Positions 38,810 to 47,313 of a DNA stretch of 64,000 nucleotides are shown in pieces. The stretch is from Nocardia higoensis (lineage in GTDB: Bacteria > Actinomycetota > Actinomycetes > Mycobacteriales > Mycobacteriaceae). How positions within the stretch are numbered: position 1 is the first letter of the stretch; each line of letters opens with the position of its first letter. A program made the position numbers and the translations under genes. A model generated the notes under the pieces. The model was given only the letters and a program-made list of their open reading frames with translations. It was not told the DNA's origin and did no database searches. Location of the stretch: NCBI RefSeq assembly GCF_015477835.1, contig NZ_JADLQN010000001.1, forward strand, positions 1,426,001 to 1,490,000. The letters are read 5' to 3'.

Positions 38810-39472
38810 TCAAGGAACGAGGCCGGCCTCGTAGGCGTAGATGACGGCGTGGACTCTGTTGCGCAGGTTCAGCTTGGCCAGGATGCTGCGTACGTGGGTC
38901 TTCACGGTGGCCTCCGAGACCACCAGCTTCTCCGCGATCTCGGTATTGGACAGGCCCTGCGCCATCTCCTGCAGCACTTCGGTTTCCCGTCGGGTGAGCC
39001 GGTCGAGGGTGGTCGACACCGCGACGGGGCCCTCGCGGATGTCCGGCAGCCGGGTGGCATGAATGTCGAGGAGCAGGCGCGTCACTCGCGGCGACAGGAC
39101 GGCGTCGCCACTGGCCACCGAACGGATGGCGCGTGCCAGGTCGTCGGCGGGAATGTCCTTCAGCACGAATCCGCTGGCGCCGGCCCGCAGGGCAGAGAAG
39201 GCATACTCGTCGAGGTTGAAGGTGGTCAGGATGAGCACCCGTGCCGCGGCATCGCGGCCCACGATCCGCCCGGTGGCTTCGATGCCGTCGAGCCCGGGCA
39301 TGCGGACATCCATCAGGGTGACGTCCGGGTCGAGTTCGGCGGCCAACCGGACTGCGTCGAACCCGTTCTCCGCCTCTCCGACGATGTCGATGTCGTCGCT
39401 TTCCTCGAGGATCATTCGGAATCCCGTCCGGATGAGCGCCTGGTCGTCGACCAACACAACCCGGATACTCAT
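38810..39472 (-). CDS. NarL/FixJ-family response regulator
   Basis: 220 residues from ATG 39472, overlapping the hydrolase stop (ATGA). Receiver domain with VVLVDDQALIRTG (acidic pair), phospho-acceptor Asp in VTLMDVRMPG (about residue 54), LTTFN and VLKD (Lys). C-terminal LuxR HTH: LTRRETEVLQEMAQGLSNTEIAEKLVVSEATVKTHVRSILAKLNL. No histidine kinase gene is present; instead it is translationally coupled to an alpha/beta hydrolase. Confidence 0.9.
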   Translation of the reverse strand: MSIRVVLVDDQALIRTGFRMILEESDDIDIVGEAENGFDAVRLAAELDPDVTLMDVRMPGLDGIEATGRIVGRDAAARVLILTTFNLDEYAFSALRAGASGFVLKDIPADDLARAIRSVASGDAVLSPRVTRLLLDIHATRLPDIREGPVAVSTTLDRLTRRETEVLQEMAQGLSNTEIAEKLVVSEATVKTHVRSILAKLNLRNRVHAVIYAYEAGLVP

Positions 39473-40344
39473 CGAGGGGAGGACTCCTTGGTGTCGGGCT
39501 TCTCGCCGCGAAGCGTCCGGTCGATCCATGCGATGACCTCGGCCAGGATGACCGGCCCCTCGGCTTCATCCTCCAACCCGTGGAAAACGCCCGGACAGAT
39601 CCGCAGTGTCGCCGACGGCACGAGGTCGACCACCCGGCGGCTGGCGGAGACCGGATTGATCAGATCGGCGTCTCCGTGAACCACGAGCAGTGGTACGGCG
39701 ACGCGGGTGGCAGCCGATGCCACGCGATCCATCTGCGCCAAGACGTCGATCGCGAAGCGTGCGGTCGCTCGCCCATGGACCAAGGGATCGGCGTAGCGTT
39801 CGGCGACGACGTCGGGGTCGCGATTGACACGCTCGAAGCGCAGCCCGTTCGGCAACGTCAGGGTGGGGAAGGTGCGGCCGAGGGTCCTGACCACGGCCAT
39901 TGTGAGACGCTGGTTCCGCAGCTCGGAGTCGAAAGCGGGTCCGGTCACCACTACCGCGGCCACGTCCGCCCTCGGCCGGTCCGCTGCGTAGAGGAACGCG
40001 TAGAGCCCGCCCAGGCTGTGGCCGTACAGCACGACCGGTGCGCCGCCCGTTCGCGCACGCTCGTGTGCGATGAGATGGTCCACGGCCCGCGCCGTCGACT
40101 GGTATCGGACGTCACCGCGGCGTCCTTCGGATCGCCCGAATCCTTCGTAGTCCATGGCAAGCACGGAGAAACCAGCCGCGGTGAACAACCGAGCCGTGCT
40201 GTCGTAGCGGGCGGCGTGCTCGCCGAGACCGTGCACGATGACGACACTGGCCCGGGCAGGCCCGCACGGAGCCCAGTGAAGTGAGGTGAGTCGGGGGCCG
40301 CCGCTGTCGAGTGTGAAGGAGTTGACGATGGGTGAATTGGTCAC
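39469..40344 (-). CDS. Monoacylglycerol lipase-type alpha/beta hydrolase
   Basis: 291 residues. VVIVHGLGEHAARYD (oxyanion loop), MDYEGFGRSEG, nucleophile elbow LYGHSLGGLYA (Ser about 113), LLVVHGDADLINP (Asp) and CPGVFHGLEDE (His): complete catalytic triad in the order of bacterial monoacylglycerol lipases/lysophospholipases. No signal peptide. It is the upstream partner of the response regulator (4-bp overlap), an unusual pairing. Confidence 0.88.
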   Translation of the reverse strand: MTNSPIVNSFTLDSGGPRLTSLHWAPCGPARASVVIVHGLGEHAARYDSTARLFTAAGFSVLAMDYEGFGRSEGRRGDVRYQSTARAVDHLIAHERARTGGAPVVLYGHSLGGLYAFLYAADRPRADVAAVVVTGPAFDSELRNQRLTMAVVRTLGRTFPTLTLPNGLRFERVNRDPDVVAERYADPLVHGRATARFAIDVLAQMDRVASAATRVAVPLLVVHGDADLINPVSASRRVVDLVPSATLRICPGVFHGLEDEAEGPVILAEVIAWIDRTLRGEKPDTKESSPR

Positions 40345-40410
40345 GAGCAGTTCCTTTCCGGTCTGCTCGAGCCTCGCCCCTTCCTCCTTGTCCGGGATTG
40401 GACCAACCTG

Positions 40411-41166
40411 CTAGATCGGCAGGATCTCCCAACGGATCGTGCTGAACGCGGTGGGCGGGCCGCCGAAGGTTCGGCGACATGTCCTCGTGAGATGGGAGCT
40501 GTCGGTGAACCCCGCCAGGTGAGCCGCATCGGTGAGCGACCGGCCCTGCGCGACCGCCGCGGTCGCCCGGAGCAGCCGCAGCCATCTGACGTACGCCCGG
40601 AAGGTGATTCCGAGGTCCTGGGCGAAGAGGTGGGACAGCCGGCTCTCCGACAGATGAACGGCCGCGGCGAGGTCGCGAAGCCGGATGGGCCGTGAGTCCA
40701 GCTCGGCCTGAAGGCGGGTGCGCGCGGCGGCGACTCCCGGATGAAGCGAGTGCGAGGTGCTTCCAGGAGAGCGCAGGCGCCCTTCCACGTACGCGCTGTG
40801 CCCCTTGGTCAGGGTCTGTCCTGCGTGATGCCAGGCGCGAGCGTGGGACGGATCGTCGACCAGCGCGATCAGCTCGGCACCCAGCGAAGACTCGGGCTCG
40901 ACGTGCGCCACGACGCCCCAGGCACCGACCGCGCTGAACGCGTGCGGCTGATCGGCCGGAACGATCGCCGCGTTCGTACGTCGCTGACGGCCCTGGAGAT
41001 CCTCGATGACGAACGTCCCCTGGTGGGCGACGGCCACCTGCACGGAGTGGTGAGAATGTCCCGGCAGACTTCCCAGCGGACCCTCGATCTCGAGCACACC
41101 GGGACGCAAGCGCCCTATACCAGACCACCGCGAGATCAACGGTTGTCGCTCGTCCGACGCGTGCAT
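40411..41166 (-). CDS. AraC-family transcriptional regulator
   Basis: 251 residues. N-terminal cupin-like sensor (PGHSHHSVQVAVAHQGTFVIED, VPADQPHAFSAVG) and C-terminal double HTH: IRLRDLAAAVHLSESRLSHLFAQDLGITFRAYVRWLRLLRA and SLTDAAHLAGFTDSSHLTRTCRRTFGGPP. Only 66 bp upstream of the hydrolase/response regulator pair on the same strand, so it may regulate or be co-transcribed with them. Effector unknown. Confidence 0.9.
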   Translation of the reverse strand: MHASDERQPLISRWSGIGRLRPGVLEIEGPLGSLPGHSHHSVQVAVAHQGTFVIEDLQGRQRRTNAAIVPADQPHAFSAVGAWGVVAHVEPESSLGAELIALVDDPSHARAWHHAGQTLTKGHSAYVEGRLRSPGSTSHSLHPGVAAARTRLQAELDSRPIRLRDLAAAVHLSESRLSHLFAQDLGITFRAYVRWLRLLRATAAVAQGRSLTDAAHLAGFTDSSHLTRTCRRTFGGPPTAFSTIRWEILPI

Positions 41167-41428
41167 CGGCTACAACATACGCGGGCGGCGGTCGCGGGCG
41201 CAGCAGCAACGGCCAGCGTGGATGGCGATTCGTCAGAAAGGGATCTCCCTTCGCAACCTCCTGGAGGGCGCGGACGTCCTCATCCGAGGGGGGGGGAGAT
41301 CTCCGTCCGGAGTAGGAGGAGTGGGTCGGTGAAAGATCCTCCCGCTTCCCGACGAATCTCGGTACGCCGGTTCATACGCTGACTATCCACAGCCTCCACA
41401 TGCCGCCCGCAGGCACCGTCGCAACGGA

Positions 41429-42286
41429 GTGAATCTCTTGCCCAGCAACGTCTTATCGAAGTCCTTCGGCGGTTCCGGTCGCGCGCTCGTCACGCTCGCC
41501 GCTGTCGCCGCGGCTCTCGTCGCCGCTTTCGTCGTGGCCCCGCGCGTCCTGGCATCGGCATGGCCGGGTCGCAGTTTCGGCAACCAGGACGACCTCGTCG
41601 CCGGCGTCCGGGAGGCATTCGTCGACTACTGGGCGTCCGGCGATTCGGACCTCTCCCCTGGGTTTCAGGCCATCGAGGACTACTGGGTGCGCTACCACGT
41701 GGCCAAGGCCGTCATTGCCACGCTCGTGCTGGTCACGGTCGTCGCGTTCGGCATTCTGCTGGGAAGGAGGTATGTGTCGTCCGGTGACCTCGGGGCGGGA
41801 CGCCGGGCGGTCCTTGTCACAACCGCCGTGTTCGCCACGATGCTCGCGGTGGTCTCGGCGGCCGCGGTCATGGCCAACATCCAGGGCGCGATCGCGCCGT
41901 TCTCGTCGCTGTTGTCGATGCTGCCGGTCGGCGAACCCGAGGGGGCGCTCGCCGACGCGGTCGACGAGATCGCACTACACCTGGCCGACGGCCAACGGAC
42001 GCCAGCACTCGAGACGATGATCGGCGACTTCGCCGACTATCACGCCGCGATGGCCGTGATCGCCGGGTTCGCCGGCGCCGGCCTACTCGGTCTGAGTGCG
42101 CTGTCGTGGGCACTGTTCGTGCGTGTCGGCGCATCCGATCGGCCCACCCGGCATGTGCTTGGGTGGATCGGCGTGTTCACGACGGTGGCGTCGCTCTCGC
42201 TGGTAGTCGTCGCGGTGGCGAACGCTGGCACTGCAGCGGACCCGGTGCCGGCGCTCGAGGCCTTCTTCGCCGCTGGAGGGCTGTGA
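41429..42286 (+). CDS. Multi-pass membrane protein of unknown function
   Basis: 285 residues from GTG 41429. Four or five hydrophobic helices: about 18-43, 91-111, 125-149, 208-232 and 244-266. The segments between them are acidic and contain repeated F-x-D-Y elements (AFVDYWASG, AIEDYWVRYHVAK, MIGDFADYHAAM), which suggests two related halves, each with an extracytoplasmic loop followed by a helix. I do not recognise the family. No obvious operon partner; the next sequence downstream is a decayed MerR fragment. Confidence 0.75.
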   Translation: MNLLPSNVLSKSFGGSGRALVTLAAVAAALVAAFVVAPRVLASAWPGRSFGNQDDLVAGVREAFVDYWASGDSDLSPGFQAIEDYWVRYHVAKAVIATLVLVTVVAFGILLGRRYVSSGDLGAGRRAVLVTTAVFATMLAVVSAAAVMANIQGAIAPFSSLLSMLPVGEPEGALADAVDEIALHLADGQRTPALETMIGDFADYHAAMAVIAGFAGAGLLGLSALSWALFVRVGASDRPTRHVLGWIGVFTTVASLSLVVVAVANAGTAADPVPALEAFFAAGGL

Positions 42287-42385
42287 GGTCCGGCACGGGC
42301 CGCATGGTTGTGCCGGCCGCCCGCCGGACGTCACGCAACCATCGTCGACGGGAGCCATGATGGCCGAGCCGGAAACACCGAATCG

Positions 42386-42634
42386 ACCCACGACATCACC
42401 CGCCTGGCCCGCATCACCACCCTCACCGGCGAGGGCGTCGATCTGGCTGCGGTGGCCCGCATCCTCGAACTCGAAGACACCGTGGCCCGCCTGCGGGCCG
42501 AACGCGATCGACTACGCGCTGAACTCGCGGAAGCGGTCTCTGTCCGGACCGGGGAACCCCACCCTCTGGCGCGCCTGGCCCGGCCCTCCCCGCAGGCCCC
42601 GACGGAGGCGGCGCGGACGCACCGGCAACCATGA
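42386..42634 (+). pseudogene. Remnant of a MerR/HspR-type regulator
   Basis: The frame reads HDITRLARITTLTGEGVDLAAVARILELEDTVARLRAERDRLRAEL, the dimerisation helix region of HspR-like MerR proteins. The DNA-binding N-terminus is absent, and the only start with a Shine-Dalgarno (ATG 42357/42360) leads into a wrong frame. It resembles the end of the intact MerR gene at 24803-25174 in type. Probably a non-functional leftover. Confidence 0.5.
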
Positions 42635-42699
42635 CAGCCCGCCGCACCAACCCTTCGGGCACCCGATGTCGGTTCTAGCCCGGTGTATTGTGTCGGCGT

Positions 42700-42753
42700 A
42701 TGAACGCAGTCGCCTTGCAAATCTCGCACTTTTTGTGTGTTGTTGATAGGTGA
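42700..42753 (+). CDS. 17-codon upstream ORF overlapping the STAS start
   Basis: ATG AAC GCA ... GAT AGG TGA encodes MNAVALQISHFLCVVDR; its TGA overlaps the GTG of the STAS gene (GTGA). Arrangement suits translational coupling or leader-peptide control, but no Shine-Dalgarno is evident, so it could be chance. Confidence 0.3.
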   Translation: MNAVALQISHFLCVVDR

Positions 42754-43130
42754 CCAACACTTCCGGAGACGCGTACCCCTTGGCCGACACGATGACCACC
42801 TCTGTCGCGCTGCACGACGCGGCGACCGTGTTGACGGTGGAGGGCGAGGTGGACCTGGCGACCGCCCCCGCATTGGAGAATGCGATCGACGGGGCGCTCG
42901 CGGACAAGCCCGCGCACCTCATCATCGACCTCACGCAGGTCAGCTTCCTGGCTTCGGCCGGAATGGCCGCCCTGGTCGGGGCGCACCAGCGGGCGGGCGA
43001 CACCACTGCCATAGCTGTCGTCGCCGACGGGCCCGCCACCAGCAGACAGTTGAAGATGACCAGCCTGGACCAGGTCTTCGCGCTGTATGCCACCTTGGAG
43101 GCGGCGCTGGCCGCGATCAGCGGCAACTGA
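42750..43130 (+). CDS. STAS-domain anti-anti-sigma factor
   Basis: 126 residues from GTG 42750 (ATG 42792 would also preserve the domain). STAS fold: ATVLTVEGEVDLATAPALENAI, HLIIDLTQVSFLASAGMAALVGAH with the phosphorylatable Ser of the DxxxVxFLxSxG motif (Ser about 70). Such proteins bind an RsbW-like kinase and free a stress sigma factor. No anti-sigma or sigma gene is adjacent, so it is an orphan antagonist. Confidence 0.88.
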   Translation: MTNTSGDAYPLADTMTTSVALHDAATVLTVEGEVDLATAPALENAIDGALADKPAHLIIDLTQVSFLASAGMAALVGAHQRAGDTTAIAVVADGPATSRQLKMTSLDQVFALYATLEAALAAISGN

Positions 43131-43143
43131 TCTCCCCGTACGT

Positions 43144-43178
43144 CGACGGCGCCCCGGCGCGGAGCCGGGACGCCGTCG
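43144..43178. terminator. Strong hairpin between convergent genes
   Basis: Stem CGACGGCG + CCCGGC pairing with GCCGGG + CGCCGTCG, one internal C/A mismatch, short loop. It lies between the ends of the STAS and LLM genes; probably a bidirectional terminator. Confidence 0.65.
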
Positions 43179-43194
43179 GCGCGTCTCGGGTGGC

Positions 43195-44232
43195 TCAGAC
43201 CAGCTCGCGCAGCTGCTCGATCAGGCCGACGCGCTCGGCGGGGGTGGCGGCCAGCGGGACGACGTTGAGTACGGTCGCGCCGGCTTCCTTGAAGGCGGCG
43301 ACGCGTTCCTTGACGAAGCCGGCGGGGCCGATCAGGGAGATGTCGCGGACCAGATCGTCGGGGACGACCTTGGTGGCCTCGTCCTTCTTACCCGCGAGGT
43401 AGAGCTCCTGGATGCGGTCGGCTTCGGCGCCGTAGCCGTAGTTGGTGGCCAGGGTGTGGTAGAAGTTCTTGCCCTTGGCGCCCATACCGCCGATGTAGAG
43501 CGCCAGGTGCGGCTTGACGAACTCGAGCAGTGGGGTCACATTGTCGCCGATGGCCAGCGCGGGCCCGGCGAACACCTCGAGATCGCCGAGCGCGGGGTCA
43601 CGCTTGGCCTTGCCCGCGGCCAGCGCGTCGCCCCAGACCTCCTTCGCCTTCTCCGGCAGGAAGAAGATGGGCTGCCAGCCCTCGGCGACTTCGGCGGCCA
43701 GTTCCACGTTCTTCGGGCCGAGCGCGGCCAGCAGGATCGGAATGTTCTCACGCACCGGGTGATTGATCAGCTTGAGCGGCTTGCCCAGGCCGGTGCCGCG
43801 CTCGGCGGGCAGCGGGATCTGGTAGTACTTGCCGTGGTATTCCAGCCGCTCACGTCGCCACACCTTCCGGCAGATCTCCACCAGTTCCCTGGTGCGGCCG
43901 ATGGGCGCGTCGTAGGGCACGCCGTGGAAGCCTTCGACGACCTGCGGGCCGGAGGCGCCGAGACCGAGCAGGAAACGTCCGTCGGAGACGAAGTCCAGGC
44001 CCGCCGCGGTCATCGCGGTGAGGCTCGGCGTCCGGGTGTAGATCTGCATGATGCCGGAGGCCAGCTCGACCCGCTCGGTCTTGGCCGCCAGGTAGCCCAG
44101 CGCGCTGACCGCGTCGAAGGAGTACGCCTCGGGCACGAAGACGATGTCGAGGCCGGCCTTCTCCAGGTCGGCCACTTCGGCCGCGACTTCCTTGAAGCCG
44201 CCCGAGTAGTTGATGCCCAATCCGATCCGCAT
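43195..44232 (-). CDS. F420-dependent LLM-class oxidoreductase
   Basis: 345 residues from ATG 44232 (ATG 44244 is four codons upstream and also possible). Luciferase-like TIM barrel: MRIGLGINYSGGF, GLDIVFVPEAYSFDAVSALGYLAAKT, LASGIMQIYTRTPSLTAMTAAGLDFVSDGRFLLGLGASGPQVVEGFHG. This is the mycobacterial/nocardial group that uses F420 for unknown reductions. Single gene; substrate unknown. Confidence 0.88.
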   Translation of the reverse strand: MRIGLGINYSGGFKEVAAEVADLEKAGLDIVFVPEAYSFDAVSALGYLAAKTERVELASGIMQIYTRTPSLTAMTAAGLDFVSDGRFLLGLGASGPQVVEGFHGVPYDAPIGRTRELVEICRKVWRRERLEYHGKYYQIPLPAERGTGLGKPLKLINHPVRENIPILLAALGPKNVELAAEVAEGWQPIFFLPEKAKEVWGDALAAGKAKRDPALGDLEVFAGPALAIGDNVTPLLEFVKPHLALYIGGMGAKGKNFYHTLATNYGYGAEADRIQELYLAGKKDEATKVVPDDLVRDISLIGPAGFVKERVAAFKEAGATVLNVVPLAATPAERVGLIEQLRELV

Positions 44233-44363
44233 AGTGCCCAACATAACCCTGGCAATCGTTGAGCCACGCACCGGCTGGCGCGCGGTGTCGCGTGCGGCGG
44301 AAGTGATCGTGCCGAGTAGCGTGAGGCGGTAGTTGTTCGCCGTCACCGAAAGGCCGAAACTCC

Positions 44364-45041
44364 GTGTCGCAGCCGACCACCTCGTCCCCGGACAGCACCT
44401 CGCCCGCATCGGCGGGGTCTTTCGGTACGGCCACGCTCGCCGGCTACCTGTCCGAGCTGGCCGCGAAGGTCCCCGCCCCCGGTGGCGGCGCCGTCGCCGC
44501 GCTGCACGCCGCCCAGGGGGCGGCGCTGGTCGCCATGGTGGCGCGCTACACCACCCGCGCCAAGGACGCCGAGCACCGCCCGGTGATCGACCGGATCATC
44601 GACGCCGCCGATGCCGCGCGCGGGCGGGCGCTGGCGCTGGCCGACGCCGATGCCGCCGCGTTCACCGCCGTCGGCGACGCCTACAAGCTGCCCAAGAGCA
44701 CCGAGGACGAGGTCGCGGCCCGCAAGGCGGCCGTCGACGCCGCGCTCGTCGAGGCGGCCCGGGTGCCCGCCGCGGTGGTGGACGAAGCCGACGAGGTGCT
44801 CTCGCTGGCCGCGGAACTGCTGCCGATCGGCAACCCCAACGTGGTGACCGATATCGGCGCCGCCGCCGATGCCGCCCGCGCCGCGGCGACCAGCTCACAG
44901 CTCAATATCGAGATCAACGTGGCCTCGCTGCCCGCCGCCGAGGGTGACGTGTTCGCGCCGGTGCTGCTGCGTATCGAGGAGATCGCCGCGCGCGCAGACA
45001 GCCTGCACGCCGAGGTCCTGCACGCGGTGCGCACGCGCTGA
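44364..45041 (+). CDS. Cyclodeaminase/cyclohydrolase-family protein (FTCD-like)
   Basis: 225 residues from GTG 44364, AAAGG upstream. All-helical FTCD_C/FchA family: LAGYLSELAAKVPAPGGGAVAALHAAQGAALVAMVARYTT at the start (PxPGGGxxxA signature) and the central helices with DADAAAFTAVGDAYKLPK. The family includes formimidoyl-THF cyclodeaminase and methenyl-THF cyclohydrolase. The FolD-like gene at 48179-49030 lacks the cyclohydrolase lysine, so this gene may supply that step; this is inference. Confidence 0.87.
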   Translation: MSQPTTSSPDSTSPASAGSFGTATLAGYLSELAAKVPAPGGGAVAALHAAQGAALVAMVARYTTRAKDAEHRPVIDRIIDAADAARGRALALADADAAAFTAVGDAYKLPKSTEDEVAARKAAVDAALVEAARVPAAVVDEADEVLSLAAELLPIGNPNVVTDIGAAADAARAAATSSQLNIEINVASLPAAEGDVFAPVLLRIEEIAARADSLHAEVLHAVRTR

Positions 45042-45051
45042 TCACATGACC

Positions 45052-45069
45052 CGGCCCGCTCGCGGGCCG
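45052..45069 (+). terminator. Short GC hairpin after the cyclodeaminase gene
   Basis: CGGCCCGC-TC-GCGGGCCG right after the stop codon, no T-run. Possible intrinsic terminator. Confidence 0.4.
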
Positions 45070-45236
45070 CTGATACGAGATTCCGCGGCGCGGGATCCGG
45101 CGCGGCTCCCGATGCCGGATCCAGCTCCGGCAACTCTCCGGCACGCGAGGTCGACGACTCTCCGTCGACGGAGTCGGCACCGACGGTCACAGAAACTTTC
45201 GGCGAAGCCGGAGCGCGCCAGCTACCGTTGATGGAC

Positions 45237-46097
45237 ATGAGTGAGGAGATCAGTGCCTCGCAGGGGGACAGCGACGATCCTGCGTCACATGTCCGTGAGA
45301 GCAGAGAGCAAGCCTGGAGCAACTACCGCGTCGCTCGGATCGAACTGACCGAGCTGCGCATCCGCGCCAATCTCGACGGCTGGCCGACCTGGGTGCACAT
45401 GCTGCCCGGCGGCAAGCTCGAGCGTGCCGAGCGCAGGCTCATCAGGCTTCGCGGGAAGTTGTCCCGGCACGGCGTCGGCGCCGAGGAACGACACTGGGGT
45501 CCCTTGTCCGGCGGGGAGCTGCCCGGCACGCAAGGCGTGGTGACTCTGGAATCGACCATCGCCGGACTCGTCCGCCGCTATCGCCCGACCGCACCGGCCT
45601 GGGCCGCGGAGCTCGCGGCGATCGCGCGATCGGGTCCGCAGATCCGGGAGGCCGCGGCCGACGGGGACCGCGTGCAGGTGCACACGCTGATCCAGCGGCT
45701 GCTGACCGCGGTGCGGCTGGCTCCCGACGAGGCGGCCGGGGAGCCGCTGATCCGCCATCTTCCCGGCGAACTGCGGCCGATTCCCGCGGAGGTGGCGGCC
45801 CTGCGGCGCTCGGGGCAGCCGGTGACCGTCGCCTTCGAGGTGCGCACGAGCACGATCGAACTGGAGACGATCACGATCACGCCGGGCTTGCGTGGCATGG
45901 GGCTGGGCAGTGCGGAGCTGCGCTATCTGTGCCGGGCCGCCGACGAGCACAGGATGCGCATCACCGGCCGGTTGGTGCCCACCTACGACGACGACTCCGC
46001 GGTCCCGACGCTGGCGGCATGGTTGCGCAGGCATGGGTTCACAGTGCAGGAGCGGGTGGGCGGCCGGATCACCCGGGAGCCGGGAAACCCGGCCTGA
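45237..46097 (+). CDS. GNAT-like protein with long N-terminal extension
   Basis: 286 residues from ATG 45237 (ATG 45228 is possible). The last 100 residues look like a GNAT core: ITITPGLRGMGLGSAELRYLCRAADEHRMRITGRLVP with the RGMGLGSAxL acetyl-CoA loop (variant of Q/RxxGxG/A) and the final SAVPTLAAWLRRHGF. The N-terminal 170 residues are charged and helical (RVARIELTELRIRANLDGW, ERAERRLIRLRGKL) and match nothing I know. Possibly a protein or small-molecule acetyltransferase of phage or mobile type; substrate unknown. Confidence 0.7.
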   Translation: MSEEISASQGDSDDPASHVRESREQAWSNYRVARIELTELRIRANLDGWPTWVHMLPGGKLERAERRLIRLRGKLSRHGVGAEERHWGPLSGGELPGTQGVVTLESTIAGLVRRYRPTAPAWAAELAAIARSGPQIREAAADGDRVQVHTLIQRLLTAVRLAPDEAAGEPLIRHLPGELRPIPAEVAALRRSGQPVTVAFEVRTSTIELETITITPGLRGMGLGSAELRYLCRAADEHRMRITGRLVPTYDDDSAVPTLAAWLRRHGFTVQERVGGRITREPGNPA

Positions 46098-46209
46098 CCA
46101 CGCTCACGGGGCGGTGATCGGCGGGTTTCGGACACGTCGGGCCCAGTTGATCATGCACGCGTAGACTGGGCTGTCCCCGGTCCACCAGGTTCGAAAGGGG
46201 TGGCCGCCC

Positions 46210-46959
46210 ATGCGGAGCATCCGGCCTGTCCTACTCGCGGTCATGGTCATCGCGCTGGCAGTTCTCGGTTCCGGCGGCGCGTCCGCGATATCCACACCCA
46301 CCACATCCAGCGGCCTGCGCGCTGCGATCTTCCCCTCCGACGGCCGGATGGTCGGCATCGCCCAGCCCGTGACCGTCGAGTTCGCCGAAGCGGTCACCGA
46401 TCGGGTGCGCGCCGAGCGTTCCGTCCACGTCACCGCCGACGGCCCGCTGCCCGGCACGTTCTCCTGGACGGGCGAGAGCACGCTCACGTGGACGCCTACC
46501 GGAATGCTGCCCACCGACTCGCTGATCAGCGTGCGGGCGGGTGCCGCACGCACCGAATTCCGCACCAACGCGGGCGTCTACGCCGAGGCCGACATGTCGG
46601 CACACACCTTCACCGTGAGCATCGGCGGCCAGGTGGCGCGCACCATGCCCGCCTCGATGGGTAAACCGGGCTGGGAGACCCCGACCGGTACCTTCCCGGT
46701 ACTCGAGAAGTTCCGCTCGATCGTGTTCGACTCACGCACCATCGGCATCCCGCTCGAGTCGTCCGAGGGTTACCTCATCGACGGCGAGTACGCCGAACGG
46801 CTCACCTGGGGTGGAGTTTTCGTCCACTCCGCGCCGTGGTCGGTGGATTCCCAGGGCTACGCCAATGTCAGCCACGGCTGCATCAACCTCTCTCCCGAGG
46901 ACGCCGCCTGGTACTACAACACCGTCGGCATCGGCGACCCGGTCTACATCCACTGGTGA
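46210..46959 (+). CDS. L,D-transpeptidase (YkuD family), exported
   Basis: 249 residues. N-terminal signal segment (VLLAVMVIALAVLGSGGASA, about residues 7-26), then an Ig-like Big_10 domain (VTVEFAEAVTDRVRAERSV, TLTWTPTGMLPTDSL) and the catalytic YkuD domain ending HSAPWS...SHGCINLSPEDAAWYY, with the catalytic His/Cys motif. Forms 3-3 cross-links in peptidoglycan, as in Mycobacterium LdtMt enzymes. AGGGG precedes the ATG. Not in an obvious operon. Confidence 0.92.
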   Translation: MRSIRPVLLAVMVIALAVLGSGGASAISTPTTSSGLRAAIFPSDGRMVGIAQPVTVEFAEAVTDRVRAERSVHVTADGPLPGTFSWTGESTLTWTPTGMLPTDSLISVRAGAARTEFRTNAGVYAEADMSAHTFTVSIGGQVARTMPASMGKPGWETPTGTFPVLEKFRSIVFDSRTIGIPLESSEGYLIDGEYAERLTWGGVFVHSAPWSVDSQGYANVSHGCINLSPEDAAWYYNTVGIGDPVYIHW

Positions 46960-47313
46960 TCGGATGACGACGCCGATCTGATGACACGCGTCCCCGCGGC
47001 CCGACGCTTCGGCTCCGGGACGGTTCGGGTCCGGGCTGCGCGTGGCTCGCCCGCGGGTTCCGAGGGCATTGGTACCCGCACCGATGCACAGCCGGGCCGA
47101 GGACGTTCTCCATCGGCGACAGGGCCCCGAGCCCCGGTCTCCGCGTCCTTGCGCATGAGCTGAGCGGGGCGCACCGACCGCGAGGACCGGAGCTTCGTGG
47201 CGATCCGCGCGTCAAGGCCCGTATTTGGCCGATCCGCATTACGCGGCGGTATCGTGCCCGGGGAGTTGTTTCGGGGCCGTGCCGTGGTGGCGCATCGGAT
47301 GAAGGGCGGGGAC
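46960..47313. other. 354-bp gap, no gene seen
   Basis: GC-rich sequence between the L,D-transpeptidase and the membrane protein. Short open frames on both strands have no Shine-Dalgarno and no recognisable composition. Confidence 0.4.

Noticed and set aside
41287-41296. Run of nine G residues, possible phase-variable tract
   Set aside because: It lies in a non-coding gap between the AraC gene and the membrane protein, without a promoter or frame that it could switch.
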